DNA from: Macropodus opercularis
Taxonomy: Eukaryota > Chordata > Actinopteri > Anabantiformes > Osphronemidae
DNA: 64,000 nt
Assembly (NCBI GenBank): GCA_030770545.1
Contig: CM061091.1
Span: 11,278,501-11,342,500, forward strand
Direction of reading: 5' to 3'
The notes below the pieces were generated by a model. It saw only the letters and a list, made by a program, of their open reading frames with translations. It was not told where the DNA came from and made no database searches. This document shows, piece by piece, positions 1-13,746 of this stretch (position 1 is the stretch's first letter; every line of letters starts with the position of its first letter). The translations under genes were made by a program, and so were the position numbers.

Positions 1-3000
1 GATTTGTGTCAAGGAGACAAATGGCATGAAATTCTGGAATGAGCGGCACACTGCTGATTGCTTTCTCCCGTATGGACAAGGCAGATTAAATTGAAAGTAT
101 GTGTCACTAAAGGAACGGTCTCACTTTTGTTTTCTTGGATTTTTGTTTTCACAAATTCAATCATCACTACTACTCTAGTGTCTTTTTAAATCCCTCAGGC
201 ATTGAAGAAGTCGGTCACGTGGAGATGCAGCAAAATAGGAATCTGCATAACATTACACACTTCTAATGTTTTCATTCCGACTCATTTGAATATTATCGCT
301 GCACAAAAATAACACAGTGTGCAAATTAATACCAATCTCCACTTAACTAGATTTGTAGAATCATATAAACAAAATGTGTCCTAATAGATGGATAATGTGC
401 AACCACAATGGTTTGGTCAATAGCTGTGTGTATCTTATCAATTTAAAGTGAAAATATAAGGCTGATGTTTTCTGATCTCAAATCGGCAGTGACCCCCCCC
501 AACACATTGCTGCACGCTCTCACCCTTTCTGCACCCTTCTCTACAATGCCAGTGCTCTGCAGAAGCCATTAATATTTTATGTGATCATGGGCCCTCATAA
601 GCAAATTTCAGTCCCTACCAAGTTGAGCCAAAGCATGATTAATTTAGTATTTATACCCCGACAACCCTTTAAAACAACACAGGGCCCCTGGTCACAAAGC
701 AAAGCACAGTTTGAAACAAAACTAGCAGCCTCTAAATCATAATCATGGTCATTCAGAATCATTTGAGTTTGGGGACACTTTTTTTCTGTAAAACAGGCCT
801 TTGGCGTGAAGTCTGTGGGAGGATGACTGTTGCAGTTGTAGAGCTTCTGTCGGTTACTGTAGGTTTTTACTAAAAACATTCAATCACCACCATTTTGTTG
901 GGAAATTCTGCTGAGTTGGTCTGAACAAAGCCCTTTAACCTTGTCTACTGACTACAGATTGCAGGTAATGCTGTTGCCATCAATAAATCAAGACATGGGT
1001 GCCCTGATCCTGCAGATGACAATAAATCTCTTTCAGTCATGATGCCACAACCACCAAGCTGCAGCTAATCTGTTCACAGCAGATATTCACAGTGCAGTAC
1101 ATCCTGAATTGAGGTTTCAGTCCTGTCTTACTTTACATGTTTAATCTGTTCAGACTGTTCTAATGTGCAATAAATAGGCTATCAAATATTTGTTCTTTCT
1201 CAGTGATTCCCAGCATAAATTAGGAGTGAAGGAATGGCAGCACAATATCCATCCCACTGAACCAGTTGGGATAGTTGCACCAAGCACGATTACTAAATTC
1301 TCCACATAACATCTAAAATAGAAAGCGACAATGTCCCTGAACATTTATGAATAGACAGATGATACTTTTGACTAATTTACTCTTAAGGGTTTGAGAACAA
1401 AACAACTCTAAAGTCTTCAATTGAGCTTTGTGGAATATTAAAACCCTAGTAGAACTAGTAACACTAGTAGTGTTATTGGCAAGAACTATTAAACAACTTC
1501 AGTCATTACTTAAATGTGAATATACATCAAATACAATACAAATAATTCAAAATGTAGCAAAACTATTGTTTAGGTCACATTAAGTTCACTAGTGTGCAAA
1601 ATGTTTTCCCCTTAAATTCAAATAAAGTTAAATAAGTTATAACAAATATATTGTAAACTGTTTACCTATAAAGTAAAAGGCCTCAAGACTTTTGTTCTGC
1701 CTTGGCGCTATGCAAGCTGAGTTTCAATAAAATGGTATTAAACTATACACATAAGAGAATTCTCCTCTAAGTCTACAATTCTCCTCAGCTTTATGGAGCA
1801 CTGTAACAAGTTTTAGTTGCCTGTCCAATCCTCAAGCTTTTTGCTTTTGATCAGTCTCTCGTAGAGGTGATATGGATGCATCAAGAGTAAGATTCCAGGA
1901 TGTGAACCGTACCTGCTCAGCACCAAACATCATAGTTGCGAAAGTGACGTGACAGATATTTTCCTCAGGAGTCAGCAGAGACCAAATCTGCCGTCCAGTG
2001 GAGATACTGTACCTGGAAGCAGCCTGTCACCTGACGTAAGCTTGGAGCTGTTTTCTGTGATACAGAAGTTTGCATAACTTATGGCTGAAGTGGAAACAGA
2101 TCGACTCAGTGAGCGACTCTGAAGTGTCTTATCTGCAGTCAGCATTTCAGTGTTAGTATAGCAGCGTGTCAGTGCACTACGTCATTCAGAATCTAATTAG
2201 GCCACAGACTAACATGATCACTGTACAGTTCAACTTCATTAAAGATAATCTCTGTGCAGACACAGCTGGACACAGCGGGTCACTCCCTCTGCCCTCTCTA
2301 CTGTCATTGATTGGTGCACTGATTTGTGGCATGTAATCCAATGCCCTGTGACACGTTGTAACTGAGGTTAAAGATGGCAATTTAATTATGTGTCAAAGGT
2401 CACATTACAAGCAGACCCCTGACCCATTACCACAAGGCTGATGATTAGTGACAACAACAACAACAACATAACAGACAAACGGGAGTGTGTAATAACACGT
2501 CTTTCTCAGTTGTCATCGTGTCCTGCTGTTTGGACGCATTTCATATCTTTACAGTTTTGGGCATTATTTATTTATTGTGTTTACTATTATTATTTGTGCT
2601 TGTGGGTTAATCCTTATTCTTCATGTGTAACTTTTTGTCACATGTTTGTCAGATGCAAACAGTCTTCATTCAAATAAAGGAAAGAGACATAATTAGTCAT
2701 AATAGTAAAAAATAATGAAATACCAAGTTTTTTACCCAGTTAAAATATTTTTAATAGTTCAGTTGAAATTTACAGCTTTAATTAAATATGCCTAAACAAA
2801 AATGCAAATCATGTCATGGACTATTGCCACACAGTCAGAAACCTGAAAAGGCTACATTGTCTTTATTATTAAGTTTTAATGAAAGCACATAAACATAAAA
2901 TAAAAACGCAGCTATAGGCCAACCCCTGTAATATGATATCATTAAACTTATGTTTGCAATGCTATATGAGTTTTAACATCTGGACTTGTGAGTCAGTCGT

Positions 3001-3790
3001 CATCACATATGTTGACGTCATGTTGTGTTTTTATACATTTAGTCATTTACAAACCTTGGAATGTTAAAGAAGCAAATTTGCTGTAGAATTAAATGAATAG
3101 TTTGGGGAAAATATTAATATGTATAGCATGATATTTTATAGTGTTGCATTCAATTTTAGGCTATAATCATCAGCCAGTTAGCAAAGCAAACACGGGAAGA
3201 AGAGAAAACAGCAGCCTGCTGGGCTCTCTACAATTTTAAAGTCTGTTATACTCAGGTGCCCTTATCAACACCGACATGATTTTCGTACTGTAATCACTCC
3301 TGCTTACACAGGCTTTTAAGAGATGCCTTGAAAAGATGCTCGCTAGGCAAAGAAATGGGGGCAAAAGTCCACAGTCCTCTACACTAGTCATAATAATCTA
3401 ATGTCTTGCAAAACTTCCCCGTGTTAATTAAAAAATTCAGTGCTTTTATTTTGCATCCCCTCTGCAAAACAGCACTGAAACACTGTCCAGGGAAATGCAC
3501 AGAGGTATTTCACACAACTCATTGAATTCAGCTTATTAACTCCAAAAACATTTGAGTACATATTTATATAGAACAGTGACTGTGGAGGTTGAACTCCATC
3601 ATGTTTAGGTTTAGTCTATTTTATCCCAGACATATCATTAGTGAGACATTTATTATAACAGTGTCCATTCCGTGACCTCCAGTTCCTTTGCTTCCAGTGA
3701 TTGATTGATGATTTTGGAGGGAAAATAAATGTGGCTCCTATTTGTTTATGATGCTGTGAACGAGTATAAAGTTATTCCGTTGTGTCACTG
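1..3790. other. Gene-free AT-rich stretch
   Basis: No coding region is supported: the open frames are under 100 codons, overlap on both strands and resemble no family I know. The stretch holds a short CAA run at about 2449-2466 and a small inverted repeat around 1458-1472 (AACACTA/TAGTGTT). I see no transposon that I can name. Confidence 0.6.
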
Positions 3791-3799
3791 GGCCCCTGG

Positions 3800-4330
3800 G
3801 TACAAGCACTAACGCTTCTATAGCCAGCCACATATGCAAATGATAGGGCAATTGTAGATATACAAATATGTACCCATGGTCCATGCGGCCTAATGGCCTC
3901 CCTCCCTCTGGCTAGCTCAATGGCTCATTTAGATATCTGCTTGGTTTATTATGCGAATAAGTCACGCCTGGCTTGTTACGACCCTCTAGGTTCCTGTTTC
4001 TGCTGTGTAGCTGAGATGTGTGGTGCTCAATTAGGCCGCCTGGCTGGCAGAGTTAACCCTTTGCGCCATATAAGCTGTTTTTTTTCCTCCTCTCATCCAG
4101 ATGGGGCTGGTACAGTATTGTGGGGGGGGGGGTTCCAGGCAGGGATCAAAAGATCAATCCTAATACAGTGCTACCAAGCTGACCTCTCAGATGTAATAAA
4201 GGCGCCATCTTTCACCCTTGGGGCCTATTCGGAGCCTCCCACCCCATGAACAAACCTGGTATCTTTAAATTAGCTGACTTGCTTGCCCTGCAGGTAATTG
4301 CATTAGTTTATCAATGTTCCTCGCAATTTA
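3800..4330. promoter_or_regulatory. Candidate conserved non-coding island
   Basis: This is balanced-complexity sequence, richer in recognisable transcription-factor cores than its surroundings. It has an octamer-like ATATGCAAAT at 3832-3841, CAATTAGG near 4028 and GTAATTGCATTAG near 4294. A G-run interrupts it at about 4123-4132. Such homeodomain/POU site clusters are typical of enhancers around developmental regulators. The overlapping open frames (3893-4249 and 4246-4479) are not convincing proteins. The call rests on motif density alone. Confidence 0.3.
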
Positions 4331-4339
4331 TTACTCGCT

Positions 4340-6360
4340 CCAGCACTAGAAGAATCCTGGTGTTAATGTCCTCTGTGAGGAGACAGGAAAGCGAGCTCTT
4401 TGTGTTTGAGGGCGTCTGGATGTTTATGTGTGTCTGCTTACAAATAAAGAAAAGCAGACACAACGACACCATTACGTGAAATTACAGCTTTATAACCACT
4501 GCCAGGTTTTATCCATACAGATCTATGCTTCAGTTGAACTTAATGAGAATCTTACATATATGAGTGTACATCCTTATTTCAACATCTGTATAATTTAGCC
4601 GTGACCTTATTATTGCCTCTGAGACGTCAGATGAACTCTTCCTCCTCTCTGCATGTCCATATCTGATCGCTCAGTGATCAATATAGTAGTAGCACTTGTA
4701 TTAAAACTTTATATGACATCAGACATTTTGCCTTAACCAGCGCTTAAATCAGATTGTCTTTCATTACACTAAACACAATATTACTCGCTGCGCTCTCTTT
4801 TCTATGGAGTTCTCTGGCCAGAGGCTGCTGCGTGCCTCCCTCACATCTGTATGCATTATGGTTCTGTCTGAGGTAATAAACAGACCCTGCTCTTATTCCT
4901 TCTTGCTGGTATCATTATTTCTTGCCCCTCAGATGGATTATAGCCCACTGTGCAACATGTAGATGAGTGGCGCTCCTCTGATTGCCTTATGGCCATCAGG
5001 CTGTGCATATTTACTACCCATGAATCACGGTGCACAGAAAACCCACAGCAACACATTCCAATCTTCGTCCCTCCTCCGCTCTGTTTTACTCTTTCTCTGT
5101 CCTTCACTTGCTCAATCTCATGTTTTTCCTTCAGATGTCTTTCTGTCATTACGTCGCCTGTTCTCCTCCACTTTTCTTTCATTGTGTGTCTTTCCTTGTT
5201 CCCTTGATCCTGCTCTATGCATTCCCAGCTGCTTAATTAAAACATGTATTATTAATACTGCCATATCTTTGTCCATCCCTCTTCCCTGTTCATATGACTG
5301 CTACATTAAGTGTAAATTGTTTCGCTGTAATTCCCTTTTAATGTCCCTGTTACAGTCGGTGTTTCTGACGTGCTGAAGCAAGAGAGGAGAGGGAGGGGGG
5401 TGTGAAGCCAGAGAATGCGACCGACATCATAGGCTTTTACAGTAACTTACTGTGTTTGATGTGTTGCTTGCATACTCCAGACCCTGTAATTAGGTCTGTT
5501 TTACAAGTCAAATGTATATAGTGCCAATCTGCAAATTATGGGATTAATAAAATGGAAGTTGTTAGATGTTGCTGTTATGGTTGTATCTGCTGCACCCCAG
5601 GGAACGATGCAGCGCACTTCAATGCTCACAGCCTTTTCCTTTATAACAACTACCCACTGTCCTGTAAACACAAAAGACAAACCCAAGTAGGATTTGAAAC
5701 TGAGACTGAAATTATAATATATATGATATTTTGTAGTCTTGGCTTCTTTAAGTAGTGCCAGTAATTGTGTATATATATATATATATGATAAACTGTGTCA
5801 TCTGAGCTGGAATTAGTAAGCGGAACACTAAACAATAAATGTGAGCTAATTTCTGCCACCTGCTATTTCTCTCCTCCCTCCTCTAACCATGATTTCCAAT
5901 AACACAGTGCTGATGTTTTATCACTATCACTCACAAAGTGCATGGTCCAGCGTCATCGATCCATAAAGGCCAGTTGGATGTTAGGGTGCCGTAAACTTGG
6001 TCATTTAAAACCGGCATCCCTCATTGTGAGATGATGGGTGCAGAATGAGATTGTAAGGGGCCGGATGAGTGTAGTGGCAATAAATAAAGGGTACGAAATG
6101 TAATCTGGCAGACGGACAGTGGCTGTCGATGAGACTGGCTGATGTTCTCAAAGTGATTAACAGGGCAGGGATGATTAGCTGTGGTAAAAAGTACTGTAAA
6201 AGTGTAGTATGGGGACATTTCCTCCTTTCATTCAGATCTGTCTTTGGCGAGACATGTGCATGAGTAATGGCACAACTATCATGTCACACAGAGGCTCCAT
6301 GTAGCTACTAGGTAACTGAAGTGAGGGCCCGTTAATATCGTAAAACAGTGTTTAAATATT
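4340..6360. other. Gene-free stretch with pyrimidine-rich tract
   Basis: Pyrimidine-rich sequence at about 5040-5240 keeps several frames open at once, which explains the overlapping short ORFs there. A short AT run lies at about 5767-5786. Nothing else is recognisable. Confidence 0.5.
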
Positions 6361-6369
6361 ATAATTTCA

Positions 6370-6520
6370 TTTGTCAGAGGGGCCCCTCCTTGCACTCCAT
6401 TACCCTGACAACCATCCTTCATCAGCTGAATGAGTGCATTATTCATTAGCACTAATTATTTTCACATAACGTCTGCCCCGATATATTTAACCTCCACATT
6501 GCACACGGGATAATGGCCTT
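6370..6520. promoter_or_regulatory. Candidate enhancer island with Brn3-like site
   Basis: The island contains TGCATTATTCATTAGC followed by ACTAATTATT (about 6435-6460). It resembles the A/T-rich GCAT-plus-TAAT sites bound by POU class IV proteins, and two TAAT cores sit within 26 bp. Given pou4f1 in the same window, an autoregulatory or homeodomain-responsive element is possible. No alignment was available. Confidence 0.3.
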
Positions 6521-6529
6521 GTAAAATTG

Positions 6530-8190
6530 AATTGTGAGAAAGAAGTGGAGTTGGAAAGCTCATTTAAAGAACATAAAAGAGAGGGAAAAATGGCCAGGGA
6601 GGTGCAGGAGGGGTTTTTGAAGGAGCTTGAGTGGAGGGTTGACAGGAAGAGTGTTAAGCACTTTGGGACATGGAGCCCCAGAAGTGAAAGGACATTTGTT
6701 CCTGTCTCATTTGCATGCTAAGAGAAGAGCCTGGTGGCTTTCTGTTGACTTGAAGAGATACCTAAATGGCCTGTAGGTTGAATGTGCCCTCCAGCCTTGA
6801 AGTTAAGACTATTACTGAATTGACACATGACCTCAACCATTAATATAGAAACACGTGTCCACACACAGCAGGAACAGAGAGCACACAGGAGGATCCTTGT
6901 CTTTTCAGCCGTCATTTTTCCCGACTCTACTTGTCTTGCTTGTACCCCTTCGCTTCCTCTGTCTTCATCTCAGTTTTCTCTTTTCCTCACATCTTCATCG
7001 TCTTCTTTGTTCTGCTTTCTGTTCAGCAGCCTTCTAACACTCCACTGGTTATGGAATCACTCACACAGGCCTCTTCACAAACCCTCCACTGAGAATATGA
7101 ACATTTCCACGTGGACAATCTTGAAAAGAAGCTCAAGACCAAGAAAAAAATGTATTCCTGCTTTGAATATTTATTCATTCATATACATTGTTCAACATGT
7201 ATTTACCTCATCCTACGCAGGGCTTGCTGCTCCTTTTGCAGTATCTCTGCTCACATCTTGGCAAAAGTTGTGCCTGAAGAGGAGAACACACAGTAACTTT
7301 AATGTGAGTTTCTACTATTCGCAAGTAGAAACCATAAGATGTTTGGTGCCACTCTAATATAAAAGTGGCAGATTACATTTTCGATGGTCTAAACATCGGA
7401 TAACTCTGGAGCACATTTTCGATTAGAAAGTCTCAGTTTTTCCCATGGCATTACTAAAGACATTTGTTTTAGCTTTTGTTTCTTTCGTTCCCTGATTTTC
7501 CAACAGATTTTCGACCCTGCGCCTCCCAGGCAATGCAATGTGAGTACACTGCTTTGTGTGCTTGATGCCGGGTAATTGCAATTCATTTCAACTGGGAAAA
7601 AATATTATTCTCACGTCTTTTGTGTTACGCCTAGAAGGCAGAGCGATGTATGTATAAAGTATCTGTCTCACTGACATTTAGATTTGCCTTTTAAAGATGA
7701 CATTTTTCAAAACTGACATTTCTTCATATGTTTTCTACAGGCGACAAAATTATTCTTTTACACCATTCAGAGTGTTTATGTAAGTGTGTAATTTATCGAA
7801 CTTTGAATTGTTCAGTTGTCTTATTTTCTTTAGTATTGTTGTTATGTTTTAGTGTGCTAACATGATCATTGCCTATAACTGATACAGCACTTGTGCCAGG
7901 TTCAAGGATTCGTGCTTGTTTTAATAAACGCTTCCATTGTGTGTTTCAAATAAAAATCACAGGTACGACTGTACCAAGTCTTGGCTTGTCAGTGGCTAAA
8001 GGCTGGAAAAAGTTCCAGGACTCATCTGTAGAGAAGGAGAATATAAAGCGTATTTGTCACGTGAGTGTAAAGTCATATGGGCGCAGATACATTTAGCAAC
8101 AGCTTCATATGACTAGATGGCCGTTGATAGTTTTTGGGTGTCTCACAGAGGATTAATGATGTGCACAGTTATTGAGCGGACACGCTCATC
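6530..8190. other. Gene-free stretch
   Basis: A pyrimidine-rich tract at about 6930-7030 accounts for the longest open frame here (6827-7357), which has no domain, no splice context and a low-complexity Ser/Leu/Phe composition. No repeat family was recognised. Confidence 0.5.
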
Positions 8191-8199
8191 TTTGAATGA

Positions 8200-8330
8200 C
8201 TCCTCTGAATAACTGGAGATTTGCAATTACTGCACTCTGGTGCCTCAGAATGAACCTTTATCCATTCTGCAAATTAGCATGCTATCCCTAAATAATTTCC
8301 TCAACAATGATGTCGAGGGCTATGCATTAT
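8200..8330. promoter_or_regulatory. Candidate conserved non-coding island
   Basis: This short mixed-complexity block has TTGCAATTACTGC and GCAAATTAGCATGC, two closely spaced homeodomain/POU-like sites. It is an inferred enhancer candidate only. Confidence 0.22.
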
Positions 8331-9265
8331 GAAATATTCAGAGCTCAATTTTCCTTTTCTATCAGACTTTGGAGAGATCCATAATTACACGATAATCCAC
8401 AAAGTAATTCATTTTGAGCACTTTGGGAATCGGAGTTCTCTTCAAAGCACAATGTTAAATATGTTGGTGAAATGGGGTGAAGCGCGCTTTGTCGCATTTG
8501 TGTGTGGGGTTATTTATATGACAGTCTCGTTTCCATGCTGTTATCTGGAGGGGAATGGAAAAAGTCAGAAGTAATGAGATCCTGTAGCCAGAGATACACT
8601 GGCTCATACTCTGATGGATGTTGATTGACAGACTTCCAATAATTTGGTAAACAGAGGACCAGAGAAGAAAGGATGAGGACAGGTGTTACGAAAAAATAGA
8701 ACTAACAAAAAAACACAAATGTTCTTTTCTGTTTGTAAGACAGAACGTTGACATGTTCAATATAATAGTAGAACCTTATTAGAAACCTACAGGACTGGGA
8801 TGGCGTTGGATTACATTGTGCTGGCTAGAGATGTGGGGTTAAAGTTCAGGGCAATGCAAATCTGTGCTCAAAAGGAATGTGTTGTGTAAATCAACAAAGT
8901 GTGCTGCACATTTCCTTTGTAACTGTATATACTTGTAGAAGTTTATAATGTACAATAGAATTTAGGCAGCAGTATCTCAGAGTGAGACATTTAAGGAAGT
9001 GAGTAATAAAAATCCCTCAGCCATTGGCTATAGAACCAATAAACTGAAATGGGAACTGACATTTTAAGCGTTGTTATTGTAATTCAGCCTTTTCAACTGC
9101 ATGTGCGACCGATGTGGCAGAGATTGTCAAAACAGCTGTCAGTCACTGCGACGGCGTTAATGACACTCTTGTTAAAATGCGAGGCCCGACCGATAACAGC
9201 GCTGGGCTAAAAGGCCAAGGCTGTCGCAGGCGAGGAGAAGAGATGGCAAAGAGGAGCAGTGTGGT

Positions 9266-9275
9266 GGAGAGAGAG

Positions 9276-9328
<53 letters not shown>
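9266..9328. repeat. Compound (GA)n(GT)n microsatellite
   Basis: A short GA run is followed directly by about 25 uninterrupted GT units. The apparent Cys-Val and Thr-His ORFs on both strands here are read-through of the repeat. Confidence 0.95.
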
Positions 9329-9329
<1 letters not shown>

Positions 9330-12300
9330 TGAATGCAGGGGATCACACATACAGGACACCAGTGGTACAGGTGAGTCATGTTTTACTACTGCATGTGTCT
9401 CTATCTCTGTCCAGTGTCTAGACGCAGATTCCATCCATGTTTCGCTGTTTGACAGTACCACCTATTAAGCCCTTAATGGGAAAGAAAAACTCAAATGTAA
9501 CTACAAAAATCAAAGGAACTATATTTAACATGATGTGCAGACAAACCCACATTCTCCTCGCTCCCCCGCTGTTCCTCCAGCTCTCTAGCCCATTATTCCT
9601 CTTCATGCAAACTTGCTGTTTCTGTGTGTGTGTCGTTGACCTGGCAACTCACCTGAGCTTCAAGTCTAGGTACAGTAGGAGCGGTTGGGATGTGACTACC
9701 ACCAGCAACGTAAACCAAGTGTTACCCTTACCCTAACTTAATCCTCTTCACAGTGTCACTCTCTTCTTTCATTTCCACGCACTATAAAAAGAATACATTA
9801 TTGCAAAATTCTAATGAATACATTTGAAGAACTTGCACTTTCCTTGAATATTTCTGTTTTCGACTCAATCTATTAGCCAGACTTAGAACCAAACACTGAG
9901 CTGAAACTCCTTTACAGGTTCATTCTTAGGCCAACTAACAATTAAAATTGACTAACCAGTGTTTTAAAGAAGAGTAGAGGAAATGCAGCTCTCATGTCTA
10001 CATTATCCACACAGCATCTGGTAAATAATGGCCTGCAAGGGGCATATAATATATACAGTATGTCATAAATTTGAATCATTTTACACATCCGTGAATTACA
10101 TCTATTAAATAGATGTGGTGAAACGTCAGAATAGAGGGATAAGGGAAGATGCCGCCGGTTTTCAGTGTACTGAACAGCTCAGTCTGCTGTAACCACATTA
10201 GTCATTTTCCTCAAAAAAGAAGACATTTTTGTCAGTGTAATCAACCCTTGATGTGCCTCATTTTCTCAGCACCATTTTGTGATGAATTCCCATCTACGAA
10301 GTATTTCCGAATACTTTGCCCAAGGAGATGTAATTTAAATAATATCAGTCACCGTGCAGCTGCCAGAATAAGAATTATGTCCACACCAATATCTCATGTG
10401 ACATAGAGCAGAGGAAAGACTTTCCTCCTGAATAACAAAAGTGCAATAATTCACCCAACATTATTATCAACCTAATTATAATGGGAAATATATCTGAGTC
10501 CCTTTTCCTGCCTGAGTTCAGAACAAATTAACAAAATGATCAGTTATGTTAATCTTCTTCAAGATGCCTGACTATCATTCACACAAAGACCACAAGAGTG
10601 ATGTTTAATGTTTGTAAATTGGTAGAGAAAGGGGGTAAAATAAGGCCATAGACTAAAACATATACTCAGCATTAACTTTCCCGTCGTCTCATTTAAAGGT
10701 CACAAGGATCATATAAATATTAAACATTAATATCAAATTTACCACAGTATGCAAACTAACCACACACCAAGAGCCACTGCATTTTCCAATGCATTTTCAT
10801 AATTATATCACTATAACAAATTTAATGAGTGCAATCATGAGCACTGAACATTTTTGCCTCCAAGGAAGCAGAGGTCCCAGTCAGTGATAGACTGACTCTT
10901 TGGTCATTCTCTATTAATTTGCAGAGTGTATTCGTCGGATGTCGGGGTCTTGGCAGTGCCATTCCCGGCTGGCTTCTAAGCCTGCTGCACAAGTGGGTCC
11001 CAAATGAGACTTGTGTGTATTTAATGGACCTGCTGATTGACGTTACAGCCTCTGTACAATGGTCCTTCCCCGCATGGAAGGCACGCGAGGGACCTGGCAT
11101 GCTGTGTGTTTGTGTGTGTGTGCGTGTAGATGTGAGCCCAAACCTGAAGCCCAGCTCCAATTGTCTGTTTTGTTTCTCTGTTTGTCTGTTGTCCAGGTCT
11201 TTCTGAGTCTGTGAAGGATAGACACACATATCTTTTACTGTTACACATTATCACCTGCTAAATGACCTGCTTTTTATGCTGATATTTACAATTTTCTAAC
11301 TTTATAATACTTTTCTCTGAACTATTTGATTTCAGAACAAAGAACTGTTTTAAATGATAATGTTAGTTGCTGATTATCAATGGAATCTTCTTTTAATACT
11401 TGCCAAATACTCATTAAAGGTGGGGTGTGGTATTCTCAGTAGATGCAAATAACATTAGAAATTTCAATTTTTTTCAATTTTTGAATCTTCTGAACAAACT
11501 GAGACAAAGGTTTAAAAAGCAAACAAACAAACAAACAAACAAACAATCCAAATGAACTGAGAACTTATGAAAAAACCCCCACTGTATTTAATTATGCTTT
11601 ACAGTTGAGGCTGCTGAGACAGGATGTAATGTGGTATTCTCTGTGAAGGACAAGGATGTATTGTGTCCATTAGTGAAGAGTGTCCCTGGACCACAAGCAC
11701 GACATTATGGCAAATTGTGACACGGAAATGATGTGTAGCAATGCAGACAGTTGTGTTTTTGTTTAGTTATTTATTTTTGTGATTTTTTTTGACCAAATTA
11801 AACTTAGGTTGTGGTATTCAGTCTTTAAACAGTATAGCAACAGTATACTACTTTACTGTCACAGTTGTGATTTTGTACTTGGCTCACCCGTCTGAATGTT
11901 TTCACTTTGTGAGCTGCTTGTTCTAATGAGGACAGACATCTGGACCAATGTTGTAATACGAGGCTGTGACAAATGTGACCCCTGTGTTCAGCTCTTGCCC
12001 CCAAACCCATCAGGACACATAAAGCCGTAGCACAGCCCCTGTTAAAAGGCTGCACAGGAACATAAATTGGTCTTGGTGCTTCTTAACTGTCCAATTTGCA
12101 TGGCCCCTACACAAAGAGGCTAATGATGCTTTACAAGACAAACATGCACAACATCGCAAACATACATGCGGGTAGGTGGAGCTTATTAAATGCCATGTGC
12201 ATTTGCGAGGACGGTGCACAATATTCCTTTGTCTACACACAAGTAAAATTTATGCTTGATGTTATCCCGATAATATTGTTCTGATAATATATAAACTTTA

Positions 12301-12660
12301 ATAGTAAAAATCCAGCTTGTGGAAAAAAGAAACAAAACCAACTGACCAACTGAAAAGATGGAATCATTGAGGCACGAGCAAAACATTGAAGAAATAAAGC
12401 AAAACGAGTGAGGAAGGAAACACGAACCCAGAGAAAATAGAGAAGCAGTGCCGATGGGAAAAGACAAGATGAAGAGGGTGGTGGGATGGGACTGTGAGTA
12501 GTTTTATCTGGTGGGCAGGGAGATGGTGGCGGGAGGATCAGTCTCTGTTAGAGAGAACACGCTCCTGTTATTAAAGCCATTTATCACTGGCTGAATATTC
12601 TCCCTTTAATAGGCTCTGTCGTTAATTACCCAACTTTGTCAAGATACAAGTCAAGGGCTC
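9330..12660. other. Gene-free stretch with minor repeats
   Basis: There is an AAAC run at about 11518-11545, a 19-bp inverted repeat at 10098-10116 (arms ACATCTATT/AATAGATGT around a single A), and short GT-rich sequence near 11105-11125. No gene or named transposon is visible. Confidence 0.5.
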
Positions 12661-12678
12661 TCTGTTTTCCCTGCCCTG

Positions 12679-12702
12679 CACACACACACACACACACACA
12701 CG
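12679..12702. repeat. (CA)n microsatellite
   Basis: About 12 uninterrupted CA units. Confidence 0.9.
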
Positions 12703-13379
12703 CTGGCAGGTGAACGAGCACATTTTCACAGGTGAAGGTGTTGGAAGAGACACAAACTCTCATCAAAAGACGCATTTAAAAAGGTGAAAGTTTTACAGCA
12801 ACAGCATTTGCATAATATGATATCTAATACAATAATCCTGTACGAAACTGTTTTCTCTCAATTTTATTAAATTCTGTTCTTCTGCCAAAATAAGTGATGC
12901 TATTGTATCGGATTGTAATTACACTATCTCACAAATCGTCCATGATTAAATAATTTGTTACCTGTTTATCCGCTACTTGGGAAATTGAGTTGAGAGAAAG
13001 AATTATTGTTTGTTTAACAACAAGTATATGTATTCAATTACTGTACTTCAATTTAGAAGTATTGTGTCCTATTACATTGCAGATTCACATTTTTAAATAT
13101 TTACTTATTAACACAACATATATAAACTACAAAACCAACATTACCACATATTAACACAATAATCCAAGAATATATCAGGATCCACCTCTGGTTTATGTTG
13201 ATGTTGAATATGACATTTCAGTACGTCTACTGTCTACTGTGTAGTAGGCAAAACATGAGAGTATGTGTCTGTGAAGCTGCTTGTTGACATTTTAGAGACC
13301 ACAAAATTAATCAGTAATTTTTCATATCATACCATTCATAAACACAGAACATTAACAATTAACTCTATGTCAGATATCA

Positions 13380-13670
13380 TAAAGAGCTGGCCTGCTCCTC
13401 TGCCTTTGGGCAGTTTCATTAGTGGGACTTCATTTATGTTGAGCTAACAGCTGCCCCGTGTGGACAGCTATAGGACCACAGCCACCCTTTCCTCCCCCTT
13501 CTCCTCCTCTCTTTTATCACTAATCAGGCTCTTTTGTGATGCTTTTATAATTAGGTACTTAACTAGCGCGAGGATGGAGCTGTGGCTGTAAAGAATTTAC
13601 AAGGGTACTCGATGGGACACGCCAGCATCTTTTGTTTAGCAATTAGTTTGTCTGTGAAAGGGACACAGCA
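13380..13670. promoter_or_regulatory. Candidate conserved non-coding island
   Basis: Several homeodomain-type cores occur within 300 bp: TCATTAGTGGG, CACTAATCAGG, ATAATTAGGTAC and GCAATTAGTTTG. They lie in otherwise complex sequence and are bounded downstream by a GA microsatellite. It is an inferred enhancer candidate. Confidence 0.3.
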
Positions 13671-13715
13671 AATAGGCTGGGCGAGCATCTGGTGGCCTCT
13701 GAGCTCTTACTGCCT

Positions 13716-13742
<27 letters not shown>
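13716..13742. repeat. (GA)n microsatellite
   Basis: An uninterrupted GA run of about 13 units that produces a spurious Arg-Glu repeat ORF. Confidence 0.9.

Positions 13743-13746
<4 letters not shown>

Noticed and set aside
3893..4479. Two consecutive plus-strand ORFs (118 and 77 codons)
   Set aside because: No domain, no splice or promoter context, and they coincide with a motif-rich non-coding island and a G-run.
6827..7357. 176-codon plus-strand ORF
   Set aside because: Produced by a pyrimidine-rich tract; low-complexity composition, overlapping frames, no family resemblance.
10822..11254. 135-codon minus-strand ORF and its opposite-strand partner
   Set aside because: Overlapping ORFs around a GT/CA-rich patch; no conserved domain or splice structure.
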